A stretch of 64,000 bases of DNA. Origin: Bacillus yapensis. GTDB lineage: Bacteria > Bacillota > Bacilli > Bacillales > Cytobacillaceae. The stretch's first letter is position 1; every line of letters begins with the position of its first letter. Below the pieces are notes generated by a model. The model saw only the letters and a list, made by a program, of their open reading frames with translations, did not search any database and had not been told where the DNA came from. The position numbers were made by a program, and so were the translations under genes. Shown one piece after another: positions 7,760-16,819 of this stretch. The stretch lies in NCBI RefSeq assembly GCF_005280205.1, contig NZ_SUND01000015.1:62001-126000 (forward strand), written 5' to 3'.

Positions 7760-8605
7760 ATGGTTCGCCTATATACAAATGATGTGAGTATCGGATACGG
7801 TGAGCGTTTTATTGTGAAGGAACTAAGTGTTTCTATTCCAGATCATAAAATCACGACTATTATTGGACCAAACGGCTGTGGAAAATCCACCCTTTTGAAA
7901 GCCATTACTCGAATCATTCCTCATCAATCTGGAGCCGTCTTATTAGATGGAGAAAATATAGCAAAAGAAAATACAAAAGAACTGGCAAAGAAAATGGCGA
8001 TCTTGCCGCAAACACCGGAAAGTGCAGCCGGTTTAACAGTGGGAGAACTCGTATCCTACGGACGTTTCCCATATCAAAAAGGATTTGGTCGGTTATCAAA
8101 GAAGGACTATGAGGCGATTGACTGGGCCCTTGAGGTGACTGGAACAATCGATTTCAAATATCGTCCTGTTGATGCTTTATCAGGTGGGCAAAGACAGCGT
8201 GTCTGGATTGCAATGGCCCTTGCTCAGGAAACCGATATTATTTTTCTAGATGAACCAACCACTTATCTTGATATGGCTCATCAATTAGAAGTATTAGAAT
8301 TGCTACAAAAGCTTAACAGGGAACAGGGACGTACAATCGTCATGGTTCTTCATGATCTAAATCAAGCAGCTCGATTTGCTGATTATCTGATTGCCTTGAA
8401 GGACGGGGAAGTTGTAAAAGCAGGAAACTGCGAAGAAGTGATTAACCATGAAGTATTGAAAAAAGTTTTTCATATAGATGCTGAAATTGGAAGAGATCCA
8501 CGCACAAACAAACCAATGTGTGTCACTTACAACTTATTAAGAGGAGAAGAAAAAGATGAAGAAGCTGTTAATACCCTTTATGCTGCTAGTGGCACTCGTA
8601 ATTAG
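7760..8605 (+). CDS. Ferric-siderophore ABC transporter ATP-binding protein (YusV/FhuC type)
   Basis: The 281-residue protein has Walker A GPNGCGKST (36-44), Q-loop ILPQTP, signature LSGGQRQR (140-147) and Walker B IIFLDEPTTYLD (160-171). It resembles YusV and FhuC, the ATPases of Bacillus hydroxamate and catecholate siderophore importers. The reading frame runs 50 bp into the following lipoprotein gene. The family-like sequence ends near CVTYNLLRGEE, and the last about 17 residues are just the lipoprotein start read out of frame, which suggests loss of the original stop. It is the first gene of a Fur-controlled four-gene operon. Confidence 0.92.
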   Translation: MVRLYTNDVSIGYGERFIVKELSVSIPDHKITTIIGPNGCGKSTLLKAITRIIPHQSGAVLLDGENIAKENTKELAKKMAILPQTPESAAGLTVGELVSYGRFPYQKGFGRLSKKDYEAIDWALEVTGTIDFKYRPVDALSGGQRQRVWIAMALAQETDIIFLDEPTTYLDMAHQLEVLELLQKLNREQGRTIVMVLHDLNQAARFADYLIALKDGEVVKAGNCEEVINHEVLKKVFHIDAEIGRDPRTNKPMCVTYNLLRGEEKDEEAVNTLYAASGTRN

Positions 8606-9473
8606 TGCGTGTGGCGAATCAAATGGGGCGAAAGAGCCTGCTAAAGAGGAAGACAAGGCTCCTACTACGATTACATATGAATCGGAAAATGGCCCAATTG
8701 AAGTTCCGGCTAATCCAAAAAGAGTGGTTGCTTTAGCAAATGCTGGATTTGTAATGGCGCTTGATGTAAATATTGTTGGTGTTGATTCATGGTCAAAAGC
8801 AAATAAGCGTTATGAGCCTTATATAAAGGATGCAGTAGAAGTATCAGATGAAAGCTTAGAAAAAATCATTGAGCTTGAACCTGATTTAATTCTTGCCTTG
8901 CCTACAAGCAAAAACTTAGATAAGTTGGCTGAAATTGCTCCAACGGTTACGTATACGTATGGAAAAGTAGATTACTTAACACAACACATTGAAATTGGGA
9001 AACTATTAAATAAAGAAGACGAAGCTCGTGCCTGGGTAGATGATTTTAAAGCGCGTGCCGGAAAAGCAGGAGAAGAAGTAAGAGCGAAAATTGGTGAAGA
9101 CGCTACGGTGTCAGTTATGGAAAACTATGCAAAAGAGCTTTATGTGTTTGGCGACAACTGGGGCCGTGGAACTGAAATTCTATATCAAGAAATGAAGCTG
9201 AAGATGCCTGAAAAGGTTAAGGAAATGGCACTGAAAGAAGGCTACTACGCACTATCGGCGGAGGTAATCCCAGAATATGCGGGTGACTATATGATTTTAA
9301 GCTCGGATGGTGCCGATAATTCCTTCAAGGAAACCGAAAGCTATAAAAACATTCCGGCAGTGAAAAATAACCGTGTGTTTGAAGCTGATGCATCAGAGTT
9401 CTATTTTAACGACCCGATTACATTAGACTTTCAGCTAGATTTCTTTATTGATAGTTTTAAGAATAGTAAGTAA
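8556..9473 (+). CDS. Iron-siderophore substrate-binding lipoprotein (FhuD-like)
   Basis: The 305-residue protein starts with a lipoprotein signal peptide whose lipobox ISAC places the lipid-modified cysteine at residue 19. A cluster III binding-protein fold follows, with IEVPANPKRVVALANAGFV near residue 50 and a C-terminal part reading VSVMENYAKELYVFG, PEYAGDYMIL and EFYFNDPITLDFQLDFF. These segments match B. subtilis FhuD at the same places, so hydroxamate siderophores such as ferrichrome are the likely ligands. The ATG follows GAGGAGAAG and overlaps the upstream ATPase gene by 50 bp. It delivers ligand to the two permeases that follow. Confidence 0.9.
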   Translation: MKKLLIPFMLLVALVISACGESNGAKEPAKEEDKAPTTITYESENGPIEVPANPKRVVALANAGFVMALDVNIVGVDSWSKANKRYEPYIKDAVEVSDESLEKIIELEPDLILALPTSKNLDKLAEIAPTVTYTYGKVDYLTQHIEIGKLLNKEDEARAWVDDFKARAGKAGEEVRAKIGEDATVSVMENYAKELYVFGDNWGRGTEILYQEMKLKMPEKVKEMALKEGYYALSAEVIPEYAGDYMILSSDGADNSFKETESYKNIPAVKNNRVFEADASEFYFNDPITLDFQLDFFIDSFKNSK

Positions 9474-9539
9474 GAAAAAAATTTGAGGGATTCTTAGAAA
9501 TGAGAATTCCTTTTCCCATGTTTAAGGAGAAAAATAACC

Positions 9540-10550
9540 ATGACGAAAGAAAAACAATCTTCCATGCAATTTACCTATAAGATGTTAATAGGGCTCCTCA
9601 TTTTCATTGGGATTTTCCTTGTGTCTGTTGTGTTTGGAGCAGCCGACACGACGGTGAAGGATGTCTGGCTCGCCCTGACAACCAATCAATCAGGAGAGAA
9701 GCTTTCTATTTTACGTGAAATACGTTTTCCACGTGAAGTAGCTGCGATTTTTGTAGGAGCCTCTTTGGCAGTTGCCGGTGCGATTATGCAAGGGCTAACG
9801 CGAAATCCATTAGCTGACCCAGGATTACTAGGATTATCAGCTGGGGCCAATGTGGCTTTAGCGATTACGATGGCATTCATTCCTAAAGCGAACTATTTTT
9901 GGATTATGATTGCCTGTTTTATTGGATCTGGCGCTGGTACACTCATGGTTCTTGGCCTTGGTTCGATGAAAAAAGGGGGCTTCTCACCATTTCGGATTGT
10001 ATTAGCTGGAGCCGCAGTTTCTGCTTTTTTAACAGCGATTGCTGAAGGTATTGGCCTTTATTTTAAAATTTCGAAGGATGTTTCGATGTGGACTGCAGGT
10101 GGGCTAGTTGGGACAACATGGGGACAACTTCAAGTCATTATTCCATTCATTATTGTTGGGGTATTAATTTCCATAACTTTATCGAAACAACTAACGATTT
10201 TGAGTCTAAGTGAAGAGGTAGCTGTTGGGTTAGGACAAAAGACGACACAAATTAAAGCGATTCTGTTTATCGTCATAGTCATTTTAGCTGGAGCCGCTGT
10301 TGCCCTTGTTGGAAACATGGCCTTCATCGGTTTAATGGTTCCGCACATTGTTCGAGCTGTGGTAGGAACGGATTATCGTTTCATTATCCCGATGTCTGTC
10401 ATTATGGGTGGAAGCTTTATGCTCTTAGCGGATACACTTGGTCGGACCATCAGCGCACCATATGAAACGCCTGTGGCAGCGATTGTGTCTATTCTTGGCT
10501 TGCCATTCTTCCTTTTCATTGTGCGAAAAGGAGGTCGAGCATTCTCATGA
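9540..10550 (+). CDS. Iron-siderophore ABC transporter permease 1 (FecCD family)
   Basis: The 336-residue integral membrane protein has about ten hydrophobic segments and the FecCD hallmarks: REIRFPREVAAIFVGASLA near residue 60, QGLTRNPLADPGLLG near 85, and MAFIGLMVPHIVRAVVGTD near 260, the coupling-helix region facing the ATPase. It is closest in type to YfiZ/FeuB/FhuB. It pairs with the next permease to form the heterodimeric channel. A 66-bp gap separates it from the binding-protein gene, and its end overlaps the next gene by four bases (ATGA). Confidence 0.92.
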   Translation: MTKEKQSSMQFTYKMLIGLLIFIGIFLVSVVFGAADTTVKDVWLALTTNQSGEKLSILREIRFPREVAAIFVGASLAVAGAIMQGLTRNPLADPGLLGLSAGANVALAITMAFIPKANYFWIMIACFIGSGAGTLMVLGLGSMKKGGFSPFRIVLAGAAVSAFLTAIAEGIGLYFKISKDVSMWTAGGLVGTTWGQLQVIIPFIIVGVLISITLSKQLTILSLSEEVAVGLGQKTTQIKAILFIVIVILAGAAVALVGNMAFIGLMVPHIVRAVVGTDYRFIIPMSVIMGGSFMLLADTLGRTISAPYETPVAAIVSILGLPFFLFIVRKGGRAFS

Positions 10551-11557
10551 TTCATCCAAGTCTAGTAAAAAAACAACGGATTATCGTGTTGGTGTTAGCG
10601 CTGTTAACTGTGGCAACAATCGTTATTGGCATTGGATTAGGAGATGCTGCTCTTTCCTATGATCGACTAATTCCAACAGTCCTTGGCCTAGGATCTTTTA
10701 AAGAAGAATTTGTCTTGTTTTCGATTCGCTTACCGAGAGTTGTTGTGACTTTATTAGGGGGAATGGCTCTTGCATTATCGGGCGCCATTTTACAAGGAAT
10801 TACTCGTAACGATTTAGCAGACCCTGGCATCATCGGAATCAACTCAGGGGCTGGAGTCGGTGTCGCGATATTTTACTTGTTTTTCCCGATTGATGCGAAC
10901 ACGTTTGTCTATGTTCTGCCACTAATCGCATTTGTCAGTGCTTTATTAACAATGGCTGCGATTTATGCCTTTTCTTATAGTCGTAAAAATGGTCTTCAGC
11001 CTGTCCGATTGGTGTTGATCGGGGTAGGATTTTCAATGGCTCTTGCAGGTGTTATGATTATCATCTTTTCATCGGTTGATCCATTTAAAGTTGATTTTAT
11101 TGCGAAATGGCTGAACGGCAATATATGGGGAACCGATTGGCCATTTATCTGGGCGATTCTCCCTTGGCTCGTGATTTTGATTCCTTTTACCCTTTATAAG
11201 GCAAATCGCTTGAATCTTTTAGGAATGAGCGAACCAGTTGCAATTGGAGTTGGTGTCCGAATTGAGCGTGAGCGGATCTCATTACTAATTGCGGCTGTTG
11301 CATTAGCGGCTGCTGCTGTATCTGTAACGGGTGCGATTGCGTTTATTGGTTTAATGGCTCCGCATATTGCAAAATCATTGGTCGGTCCGAGAAATCAGCT
11401 TTTTGTTCCTGTTGCGGTTTTATTAGGGGGCTTGTTGCTTTTAGTGGCTGATACGATTGGCCGCAATGTTCTTGAACCAGATGGGATTCCAGCGGGGATC
11501 ATGGTAGCGTTAATTGGAGCACCTTATTTTATGTATTTACTGTTAAAAAAGGTATAA
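10547..11557 (+). CDS. Iron-siderophore ABC transporter permease 2 (FecCD family)
   Basis: The 336-residue membrane protein carries SIRLPRVVVTLLGGMALALSG near residue 60, QGITRNDLADPGIIG near 85 and GAIAFIGLMAPHIAKSLVGP near 265, the FecCD family pattern, and ends in the usual PYFMYLLLKK. It is closest in type to YfhA/FeuC/FhuG. It overlaps permease 1 by ATGA, so the two are translationally coupled and should form the FhuBG-like heterodimer. A terminator follows. Confidence 0.92.
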   Translation: MIHPSLVKKQRIIVLVLALLTVATIVIGIGLGDAALSYDRLIPTVLGLGSFKEEFVLFSIRLPRVVVTLLGGMALALSGAILQGITRNDLADPGIIGINSGAGVGVAIFYLFFPIDANTFVYVLPLIAFVSALLTMAAIYAFSYSRKNGLQPVRLVLIGVGFSMALAGVMIIIFSSVDPFKVDFIAKWLNGNIWGTDWPFIWAILPWLVILIPFTLYKANRLNLLGMSEPVAIGVGVRIERERISLLIAAVALAAAAVSVTGAIAFIGLMAPHIAKSLVGPRNQLFVPVAVLLGGLLLLVADTIGRNVLEPDGIPAGIMVALIGAPYFMYLLLKKV

Positions 11558-11561
11558 GTAA

Positions 11562-11590
11562 GAGCGACCTATTCGGGTCGCTCATTTTAA
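11562..11590 (+). terminator. Terminator shared by the siderophore operon and nrnB
   Basis: GAGCGACC-TATTC-GGGTCGCTC forms an 8-bp stem followed by a T-rich tail. It sits between the convergent permease and nrnB genes and overlaps the last bases of nrnB. Confidence 0.8.
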
Positions 11591-12763
11591 TTTTTTGATT
11601 TCATCGATTAAGTAGTTAACAAATTGGTCATCTTTCACAAGCCAGGCTGCTTCAGTTCGTTTTAAAAATTTCTCAGCTTCGGCAAAGCTAGTAAAGGTCT
11701 TGTCGAGCTTGCGTTTGTTTTTATCAATGGTCCATTCAGATTGGTTACTTGGTCGAATGAGAAAACGGTCGTCTGAGTGGTTTCGATACAATGTCCCGAA
11801 AGATGAGTCTTTGACATTGTAGCGATTATTTTTAGCATCCTCATGAAGTGTTTCCAAAGGAAAGGTATCTGTCACAAAGAGCTTGTAAGCTTTCTCTGTC
11901 ATTGAGCAACCAGAGGCTTTTGCGTGTCCCCCTCCGCCAAATTGACCTGCCACTTCAGACACATCTACGTGATCATGAATCGTCCGAAAGCCGATTCTTT
12001 TTCCACCCATATTGAGGATAGCAATATAGTCAAGATGCGGATATTCCTTCCCTAATTCGTTACCAAGCTCAGAATGATACGATTCGGCGTAAACGACTCC
12101 AGCAAAATGACCTTTAATTTGAGCTTGAACGAGCTCTCTTCTTTTCCTGCGTATGTATCGTTCAATTTTTTCCTCTTCCATATCGAGAATTCTTTTTTCG
12201 AATTCATCAAAATAGAAATGGTCATCAGTTTTGAGACGCTCTAGCATTTTTTCCTCAAACTCTTCAATCGATATTAAGTAAAAGAGGGCATTCAGCCTTT
12301 GAGCGTGCTGGTTATTGTTTTTCTCCCACTCCCACGTATCATATTGGCGAACGAGTTCCACAAATTCATCTACGGCTACGGACTGATGAAGCAGTCCTTG
12401 CGCGATTAAATATTCGTAGAGTAGGGATGTAGCCGAAGTGAGTTTTCCATCGGGAGCCTCGACAACGACATGCCCCCAGTCATAATTGTTATAAGCAAGC
12501 GAAGTCTTATGGTGATCAATCAACTGAACCTTACCGCCAGCTCGATGGAATTCTTCAATTCTTTTTTCATTTTCCTCGTTTACAGATAGGTCTGTAATGA
12601 ATAGGAAAGTTTCTTGCTCTTCTTGTTCTAAAAAGTTTTCCACTTCCCGATTTAGTCCTGCGATGGAATTGTAGCGTACGTTTACTTCTTTACCGAAGGC
12701 AAGCTTCGCTAGAATCCCGCATCCGACCCCATCCAAATCATTATGGGACAACAGTTTATACAT
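11582..12763 (-). CDS. nrnB: DHH-family oligoribonuclease NrnB (YngD)
   Basis: The protein has the DHH phosphoesterase motifs: HNDLDGVG (D9, D11), FITDLS near residue 58, IDHHKTS with DHH at 83-85, and C-terminal DHHA1 GGGGHAKASG. It matches B. subtilis NrnB/YngD, a 3'-5' nuclease that degrades short RNA oligonucleotides. The frame opens with a GTG that overlaps the Shine-Dalgarno GAGGTG; the ATG at 12763 (393 residues) with six-base spacing is the better start. It is monocistronic and convergent with the siderophore operon. Confidence 0.9.
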   Translation of the reverse strand: MYKLLSHNDLDGVGCGILAKLAFGKEVNVRYNSIAGLNREVENFLEQEEQETFLFITDLSVNEENEKRIEEFHRAGGKVQLIDHHKTSLAYNNYDWGHVVVEAPDGKLTSATSLLYEYLIAQGLLHQSVAVDEFVELVRQYDTWEWEKNNNQHAQRLNALFYLISIEEFEEKMLERLKTDDHFYFDEFEKRILDMEEEKIERYIRRKRRELVQAQIKGHFAGVVYAESYHSELGNELGKEYPHLDYIAILNMGGKRIGFRTIHDHVDVSEVAGQFGGGGHAKASGCSMTEKAYKLFVTDTFPLETLHEDAKNNRYNVKDSSFGTLYRNHSDDRFLIRPSNQSEWTIDKNKRKLDKTFTSFAEAEKFLKRTEAAWLVKDDQFVNYLIDEIKKLK

Positions 12764-13057
12764 CGATTTCACCTCGAGTTTTAGTATGGATGTTAATGAG
12801 GAAAATTATAGCATACGGGTTAGGTTTTCACTTAATCGGCCTGCTTCAATGTTCACATAGAGTTCACTCTTTTTTAGAGAGCGGGAGATTATAATAAAGA
12901 TAGTTATTTTTGGAGTGAGGACTGCTGGTGACGAGATAGTACAGAGGTTAGGATGTAATGGCTCTATTAGCTTTATTGGGTTCGCTCCGCACATGCGCGC
13001 TCGGTTTTAACTATTGTCACAGTATGTAGTTGTCTTATTTTGAGGAGGGAAAGATAC

Positions 13058-13246
13058 ATGGAAGGCTATTTTTCTTTAGCGGTTGTTATTGTAGGATTTA
13101 TCGCTGCAGCGATTATTACTAGAAAGGATACAAGCGCAAACAAGGGTTTATCCAAAAAAGGTATCTTAAGGTTGTCGGTTGTGCTGGCAATCGTATTTAT
13201 TGCAGTCGTCACAGAAGTGTTCTTGAGACCAGAGAGTTGGATGTAG
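13058..13246 (+). CDS. Small membrane protein, two transmembrane helices
   Basis: The 62-residue protein has hydrophobic stretches at about residues 5-21 and 39-55, joined by a charged loop reading TRKDTSANKGLSKKG. A strong Shine-Dalgarno GAGGAGGG sits 7-8 bases before the ATG at 13058, which supports translation. A longer TTG-started version would include that Shine-Dalgarno and is unlikely. I do not recognise the family. It stands alone between nrnB and the tandem repeat array. Confidence 0.7.
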   Translation: MEGYFSLAVVIVGFIAAAIITRKDTSANKGLSKKGILRLSVVLAIVFIAVVTEVFLRPESWM

Positions 13247-13337
13247 GATTTAAATGAGTTGAGCGTCGTGAATCCGAAGGTGGATTTAGGGCGTTTTTTG
13301 TTTTTATATTACCATATTCGGGAAAAACCAGGCGTGA

Positions 13338-13663
13338 CGGTAACTATGAAGTGTTTATAGTGACGATAAAGGAGAGCTCTCCAAAAAAAAGGTAACCATG
13401 AAGAGCCCATGGTGACGAAAAAGGAGAGTCTCCATTGAAAAACGTAATCATAAAGAGCTCATGGCGACGAAAAAGGAGAGTCTCCCCTGAAAAAGGTAAC
13501 CATGAAGAGCTCATGGTGACGAAAAAGGAGAGTCTCCCCTGAAAAAGGTAACCATGAAAGGCTCATGGTGACGATAAAAGAAAACTCATCCAGAAAAAGG
13601 CAACCATGAAGAGTTCATGACGACGATAATAAGGAGAACCTCCCAAAAAAGGTAATCATGAGT
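13338..13663. repeat. 52-bp tandem repeat array, about 6.3 copies
   Basis: Units start at 13338, 13390, 13442, 13494, 13546, 13598 and 13650, exactly 52 bp apart, with the last one partial. The unit reads AGGTAACCATGAAGAGCTCA, then TGGTGACGAAAAAGGAGAGT, then CTCCCCTGAAAA. Each unit contains two small dyads, CATGA-N5-TCATG and GGAGA-N-TCTCC. Units 3 and 4 are nearly identical and outer units are more diverged. Since 52 is not a multiple of three and stops are present, the array is not coding. It fills the interval between the small membrane protein and the broken NERD gene. Confidence 0.92.
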
Positions 13664-13665
13664 AT

Positions 13666-14576
13666 CTATTCTTTTAAACTATAATAAGAATACTTCCCGT
13701 ATCCCATTAGATTAAAGTTATTCCCTAAAACTCTTCTAATTGTTCTTCGCGACTCCACCACACGACACCAGTCCTGCACGGCATTCGTTGTGATTTTCCT
13801 GTTTGGGAACAAGACCCGAAATTCCTCTACACTACGTAAAATGGCAGACTCAAGGTCCTCGTGTACACCACAGGATTCACAAATGAGAAATTTTCTTCCC
13901 TCTACATCCGTCCTCAAAGACCGACACCCACTGCACAATATCCCTTTTTCCAATTGCTCATATTCATAGGTGGGGAGGCGTTTGAAGGGAGAATCAACGA
14001 TATGGTCAGAGAGGATTTTTTTAGCGAGATTAATAGGGGTATTGGTCAAGGGGGCTCGTGGGAATTCGAGATTTCGTAAAAAGCGATTTAGCTGAGTAGG
14101 GAGAATAATCGGCTCATTAAGTGGCGCCTGTAAAAGAGTAAATTCTAGATTAACAAAAACGAGGTAACATTCGAGTTTTAAAGGGGAACGAAAAATTGAA
14201 GATACCGGCGGAAGAGGGATTCGGTACGTTTTAACTGACTCAACGGATTTTTGATTTCGGTGCCAGAAGTGGAGAACCAGTTGTCAGCGTCCACATAATA
14301 ATCGCCCTCGTAATTTTTCACTTCAAACATATGGATCGTAGTCTTTGAAATAATCAAGGTGTCAATCTGGAACAAATTGCCCTGATAGTCCAGTAAGATA
14401 TCCTTCAAAATAAGGTATTCACCTTCTAGCTTTTCTAGTAAACTATCGAACTTTAACTCACCCTCCAACCCTTTTTCTAAAAATGAATAATGCTGTTTCT
14501 CCTTTCCTTCTAATTCCATGCGGGCATTCATATAGCGGTAAACCTTTAACTCGGGGCATTCCAAACGAGGTTTCAT
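13666..14576 (-). pseudogene. NERD-domain protein gene broken by a one-base frameshift
   Basis: The first part (ATG at 14576, Shine-Dalgarno AAAGGAG) encodes a NERD nuclease-related domain: GLEGELKFDSLLEKL, YLILKDILLDYQGNLFQIDTL and HMFEVKNYEGDYYV with the conserved acidic and EVK residues. It stops shortly after LRRTES-like sequence at 14178. Adding one base in the A-run at 14191-14195 (plus strand) joins it, without further stops, to the downstream frame that continues through a CxxC...CxxC zinc-ribbon region (ILCSGCRSLR, LICESCGVHE) to 13666. The full product would be about 300 residues. NERD proteins are suspected nucleases in mobile or defence contexts, but the function here is unknown. 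A sequencing error is possible. Confidence 0.85.
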
Positions 14577-14693
14577 AGGCAATCTCCTTTCTATATCTCT
14601 CTATCTTAGGAAACCACCCTTGCTTTAACAAGAAACAATTTTTTGACATTTTCTCAATAAATGTTACTATTTTCCAAAAGAGGAGGGTGCAAT

Positions 14694-15191
14694 ATGTCAT
14701 TAGAAAGTGTGAAGGCTCATTTCAAAAAATGGAATCGTGAGAATGATGTACAGGTGTTTGAACAATCCAGTGCAACCGTGGATATGGCGGCCGAAACGAT
14801 AGGTGTCATTCCTGCTCGCATTGCAAAGACATTATCTTTTAGAGGAGAAGAAGACAAAGCGATTCTCGTTGTGGCAGCAGGTGATGCAAAAATCGATAAT
14901 AAGAAATTTCGCGATACCTTCGGATACAAAGCACGGATGCTGACAGCAGAGGAAGTAGTTGAACAGACGGGACATGTGGTTGGTGGAGTTTGTCCCTTTG
15001 GACTCGCGAAAGACTTGGATGTATTTCTCGATGTGTCGATGAAACGATTTGAAACGCTGTTCCCAGCCTGTGGCAGTACCAATTCAGCCATCGAGCTAAC
15101 ATGTGAAGAATTAGAAGAATACTCCTATGCAAAGGATTGGATTGATGTTTGTAAAGGATGGAATGAAGAGCAGCAAGAAGCAACTGCCTAA
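14694..15191 (+). CDS. YbaK/EbsC-family aminoacyl-tRNA deacylase (YwhH-like)
   Basis: The 165-residue protein has the YbaK/ProX editing fold, with the conserved lysine stretch ARIAKTLSFRGEEDKAILVV, then GDAKIDNKKFRD, VGGVCPFGL, and a C-terminal FPACGSTNSAIELT. These proteins hydrolyse mischarged tRNA, typically Cys- or Ala-tRNA(Pro), in the cytosol. It matches B. subtilis YwhH in length and motifs. GAGGAGGG precedes the ATG at 14694; the frame is open further upstream but has no other signal. It is convergent with the ABC-F gene. Confidence 0.9.
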   Translation: MSLESVKAHFKKWNRENDVQVFEQSSATVDMAAETIGVIPARIAKTLSFRGEEDKAILVVAAGDAKIDNKKFRDTFGYKARMLTAEEVVEQTGHVVGGVCPFGLAKDLDVFLDVSMKRFETLFPACGSTNSAIELTCEELEEYSYAKDWIDVCKGWNEEQQEATA

Positions 15192-15204
15192 GCATATAAA
15201 AACA

Positions 15205-15226
15205 GCAGGGGACAACCCCTGCCGTT
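15205..15226 (-). terminator. Terminator after the Vga-like ABC-F gene
   Basis: A GCAGGGG/CCCCTGC 7-bp stem with a four-base loop is followed on the minus strand by TGTTTTTAT. The plus-strand tail is weaker but it may also stop the convergent ywhH-like gene. Confidence 0.78.
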
Positions 15227-15229
15227 TCA

Positions 15230-16792
15230 CTACAATTTTCTTTTCTCTGCAAGAAGCATCTGAAATTCCTTCTCTAGCTGTGGAGTCGGATCGATACTTA
15301 GTCTACTCAGTACCTCTGTAATCTTCGTCTCCAGTAAAAGCCTTCGATCCTCTTCAGAATCTCGCTCGTTCTGAGGCTCAAAATTTCGAAATTCCTCATA
15401 AGTTCCTTCAAACACTCTTAACGATTTGTTCTCAATCACTAAAATCCGCTTAGCGATTTTACTAACAAAGCGTCGGTCATGGGAAACAAAAATAATGGTT
15501 CCTGTGTATTCCTGTAAAAGTGACTCCAATGCCTCAACGGCTTCGATATCTAGAAAATTCGTCGGTTCATCGAGAATCAAGGTGTTAATATCACTCACAA
15601 ATAGTTTCGCTAGAGCGACCTTCACCCGCTCACCACCGCTTAGCACAGAAACCTTTTTATACACATCCTCGCGGAAAAAATGCAATCGCGCCAAAACAAT
15701 GCGAATGAAAGTCTCAGTCTGTTTGGAGGTAGATTGGACATTTTCCAAAATCGATTTCTCTGTATCCAACAAGTCGATCGTCTGACTGAAATAGCCAAAC
15801 TTCATCGATGGTGAGACCACAACTCCTTCATCCTTATTGACAATTTTCTTTAAAAGCGTTGTTTTCCCGCTCCCATTTGCACCAATAATCGCGAGTTTAT
15901 CTCCACCGCGGACCTCAAAACTAGCTGCTTTCCAAAGTGTCCGTCCATCGAATCCGCCTGCAACCTTTTCTGCACGAAGAATGATTCGACCTCTAAAGGA
16001 CTCTTCATTGGGCAAATCCATTTGAATGGCAGGAGTCTCTTTAATTTTTTCCACCTTTTCAAGTTTTTCAAGTCTCGTTTCTATTGCTTTTGCGACGGTT
16101 TGTAGTTTCTTCTGTTTCTTTGCAAAATAGGGCTTTGCCCCCGTAATACTTGCTTCAGAAGTACTTACATTCTTAGGCTTTTTCGTTGCCCGGGCTGCCT
16201 TCTTTTCTTTTAAAATAATTGCCTCTTCCAATTGCCGTTTCTTTTTCTCGTATTTTTCATAGGCTACCTCATGCGTTTTAAGCTCCAACTCTTTTTGGGC
16301 CATATAATCGGAATAATTCCCTTTGTATTCGCGGATGTGACCATCTGCCAGCTCCCAAATCGTTGTGCAAAGTGCATCCAAAAAGGCACGGTCATGGGAA
16401 ACGATAAGAAGTGCACCTTGCCAATGGGCGAGCTTTTTTTCGAGCCATTCAATATGCTCTGTATCTAAATGGGTGGTCGGTTCATCTGCTAATAAAATCT
16501 CTGGATTTCTGTTCAAAGCACCGGTGATGTATTCCTGTGTAACCTCGCCACCGCTTTTCGTCGTGTCCGTTCGTTTTAGCTGTGGTAAAAGCTCGCAAGT
16601 ACCATACGTGTGAACTCGTCCGCTGTCACTCGCTCGTTTCTCAGCTAAAATCTCGAACAGAGTGGTCTTTCCAGTCCCATTTTTCCCAACGAGGCCGATT
16701 CGTTCTCCTTTATGAACTTGTAATTTATCTACATCCAACAATAATCTATCTTTTATATAAAGCTTAAGTTCATGTGCTTCTAATAACAACAT
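15230..16792 (-). CDS. ABC-F ribosomal protection protein, Vga(A)-like (MLS/pleuromutilin resistance)
   Basis: The 520-residue protein has two ABC domains and no membrane segment, as in ABC-F proteins. Walker A motifs are GKNGTGKTT (36-44) and GANGSGKTT (304-312). The first signature is degenerate, KSGGEVTQ at 79-86, and the second is LSGGERV at 384-390. The interdomain linker (about 170-255) carries ATKKPKNVS and GAKPYFAKKQKKL. These features, and the C-terminus LLLETKITEVLSRLSI, match Vga(A) closely. Such proteins bind the ribosomal E site and dislodge lincosamides, streptogramin A and pleuromutilins. The start ATG follows GAGGAG by eight bases. It is preceded by a long attenuator leader. 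Confidence 0.93.
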   Translation of the reverse strand: MLLLEAHELKLYIKDRLLLDVDKLQVHKGERIGLVGKNGTGKTTLFEILAEKRASDSGRVHTYGTCELLPQLKRTDTTKSGGEVTQEYITGALNRNPEILLADEPTTHLDTEHIEWLEKKLAHWQGALLIVSHDRAFLDALCTTIWELADGHIREYKGNYSDYMAQKELELKTHEVAYEKYEKKKRQLEEAIILKEKKAARATKKPKNVSTSEASITGAKPYFAKKQKKLQTVAKAIETRLEKLEKVEKIKETPAIQMDLPNEESFRGRIILRAEKVAGGFDGRTLWKAASFEVRGGDKLAIIGANGSGKTTLLKKIVNKDEGVVVSPSMKFGYFSQTIDLLDTEKSILENVQSTSKQTETFIRIVLARLHFFREDVYKKVSVLSGGERVKVALAKLFVSDINTLILDEPTNFLDIEAVEALESLLQEYTGTIIFVSHDRRFVSKIAKRILVIENKSLRVFEGTYEEFRNFEPQNERDSEEDRRLLLETKITEVLSRLSIDPTPQLEKEFQMLLAEKRKL

Positions 16793-16819
16793 GACATCAT
16801 CTCCTCTGTTTTTGGAGAC

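Noticed and set aside
13338-13663. CRISPR array from the 52-bp repeats
   Set aside because: The units are head-to-tail with no spacers.
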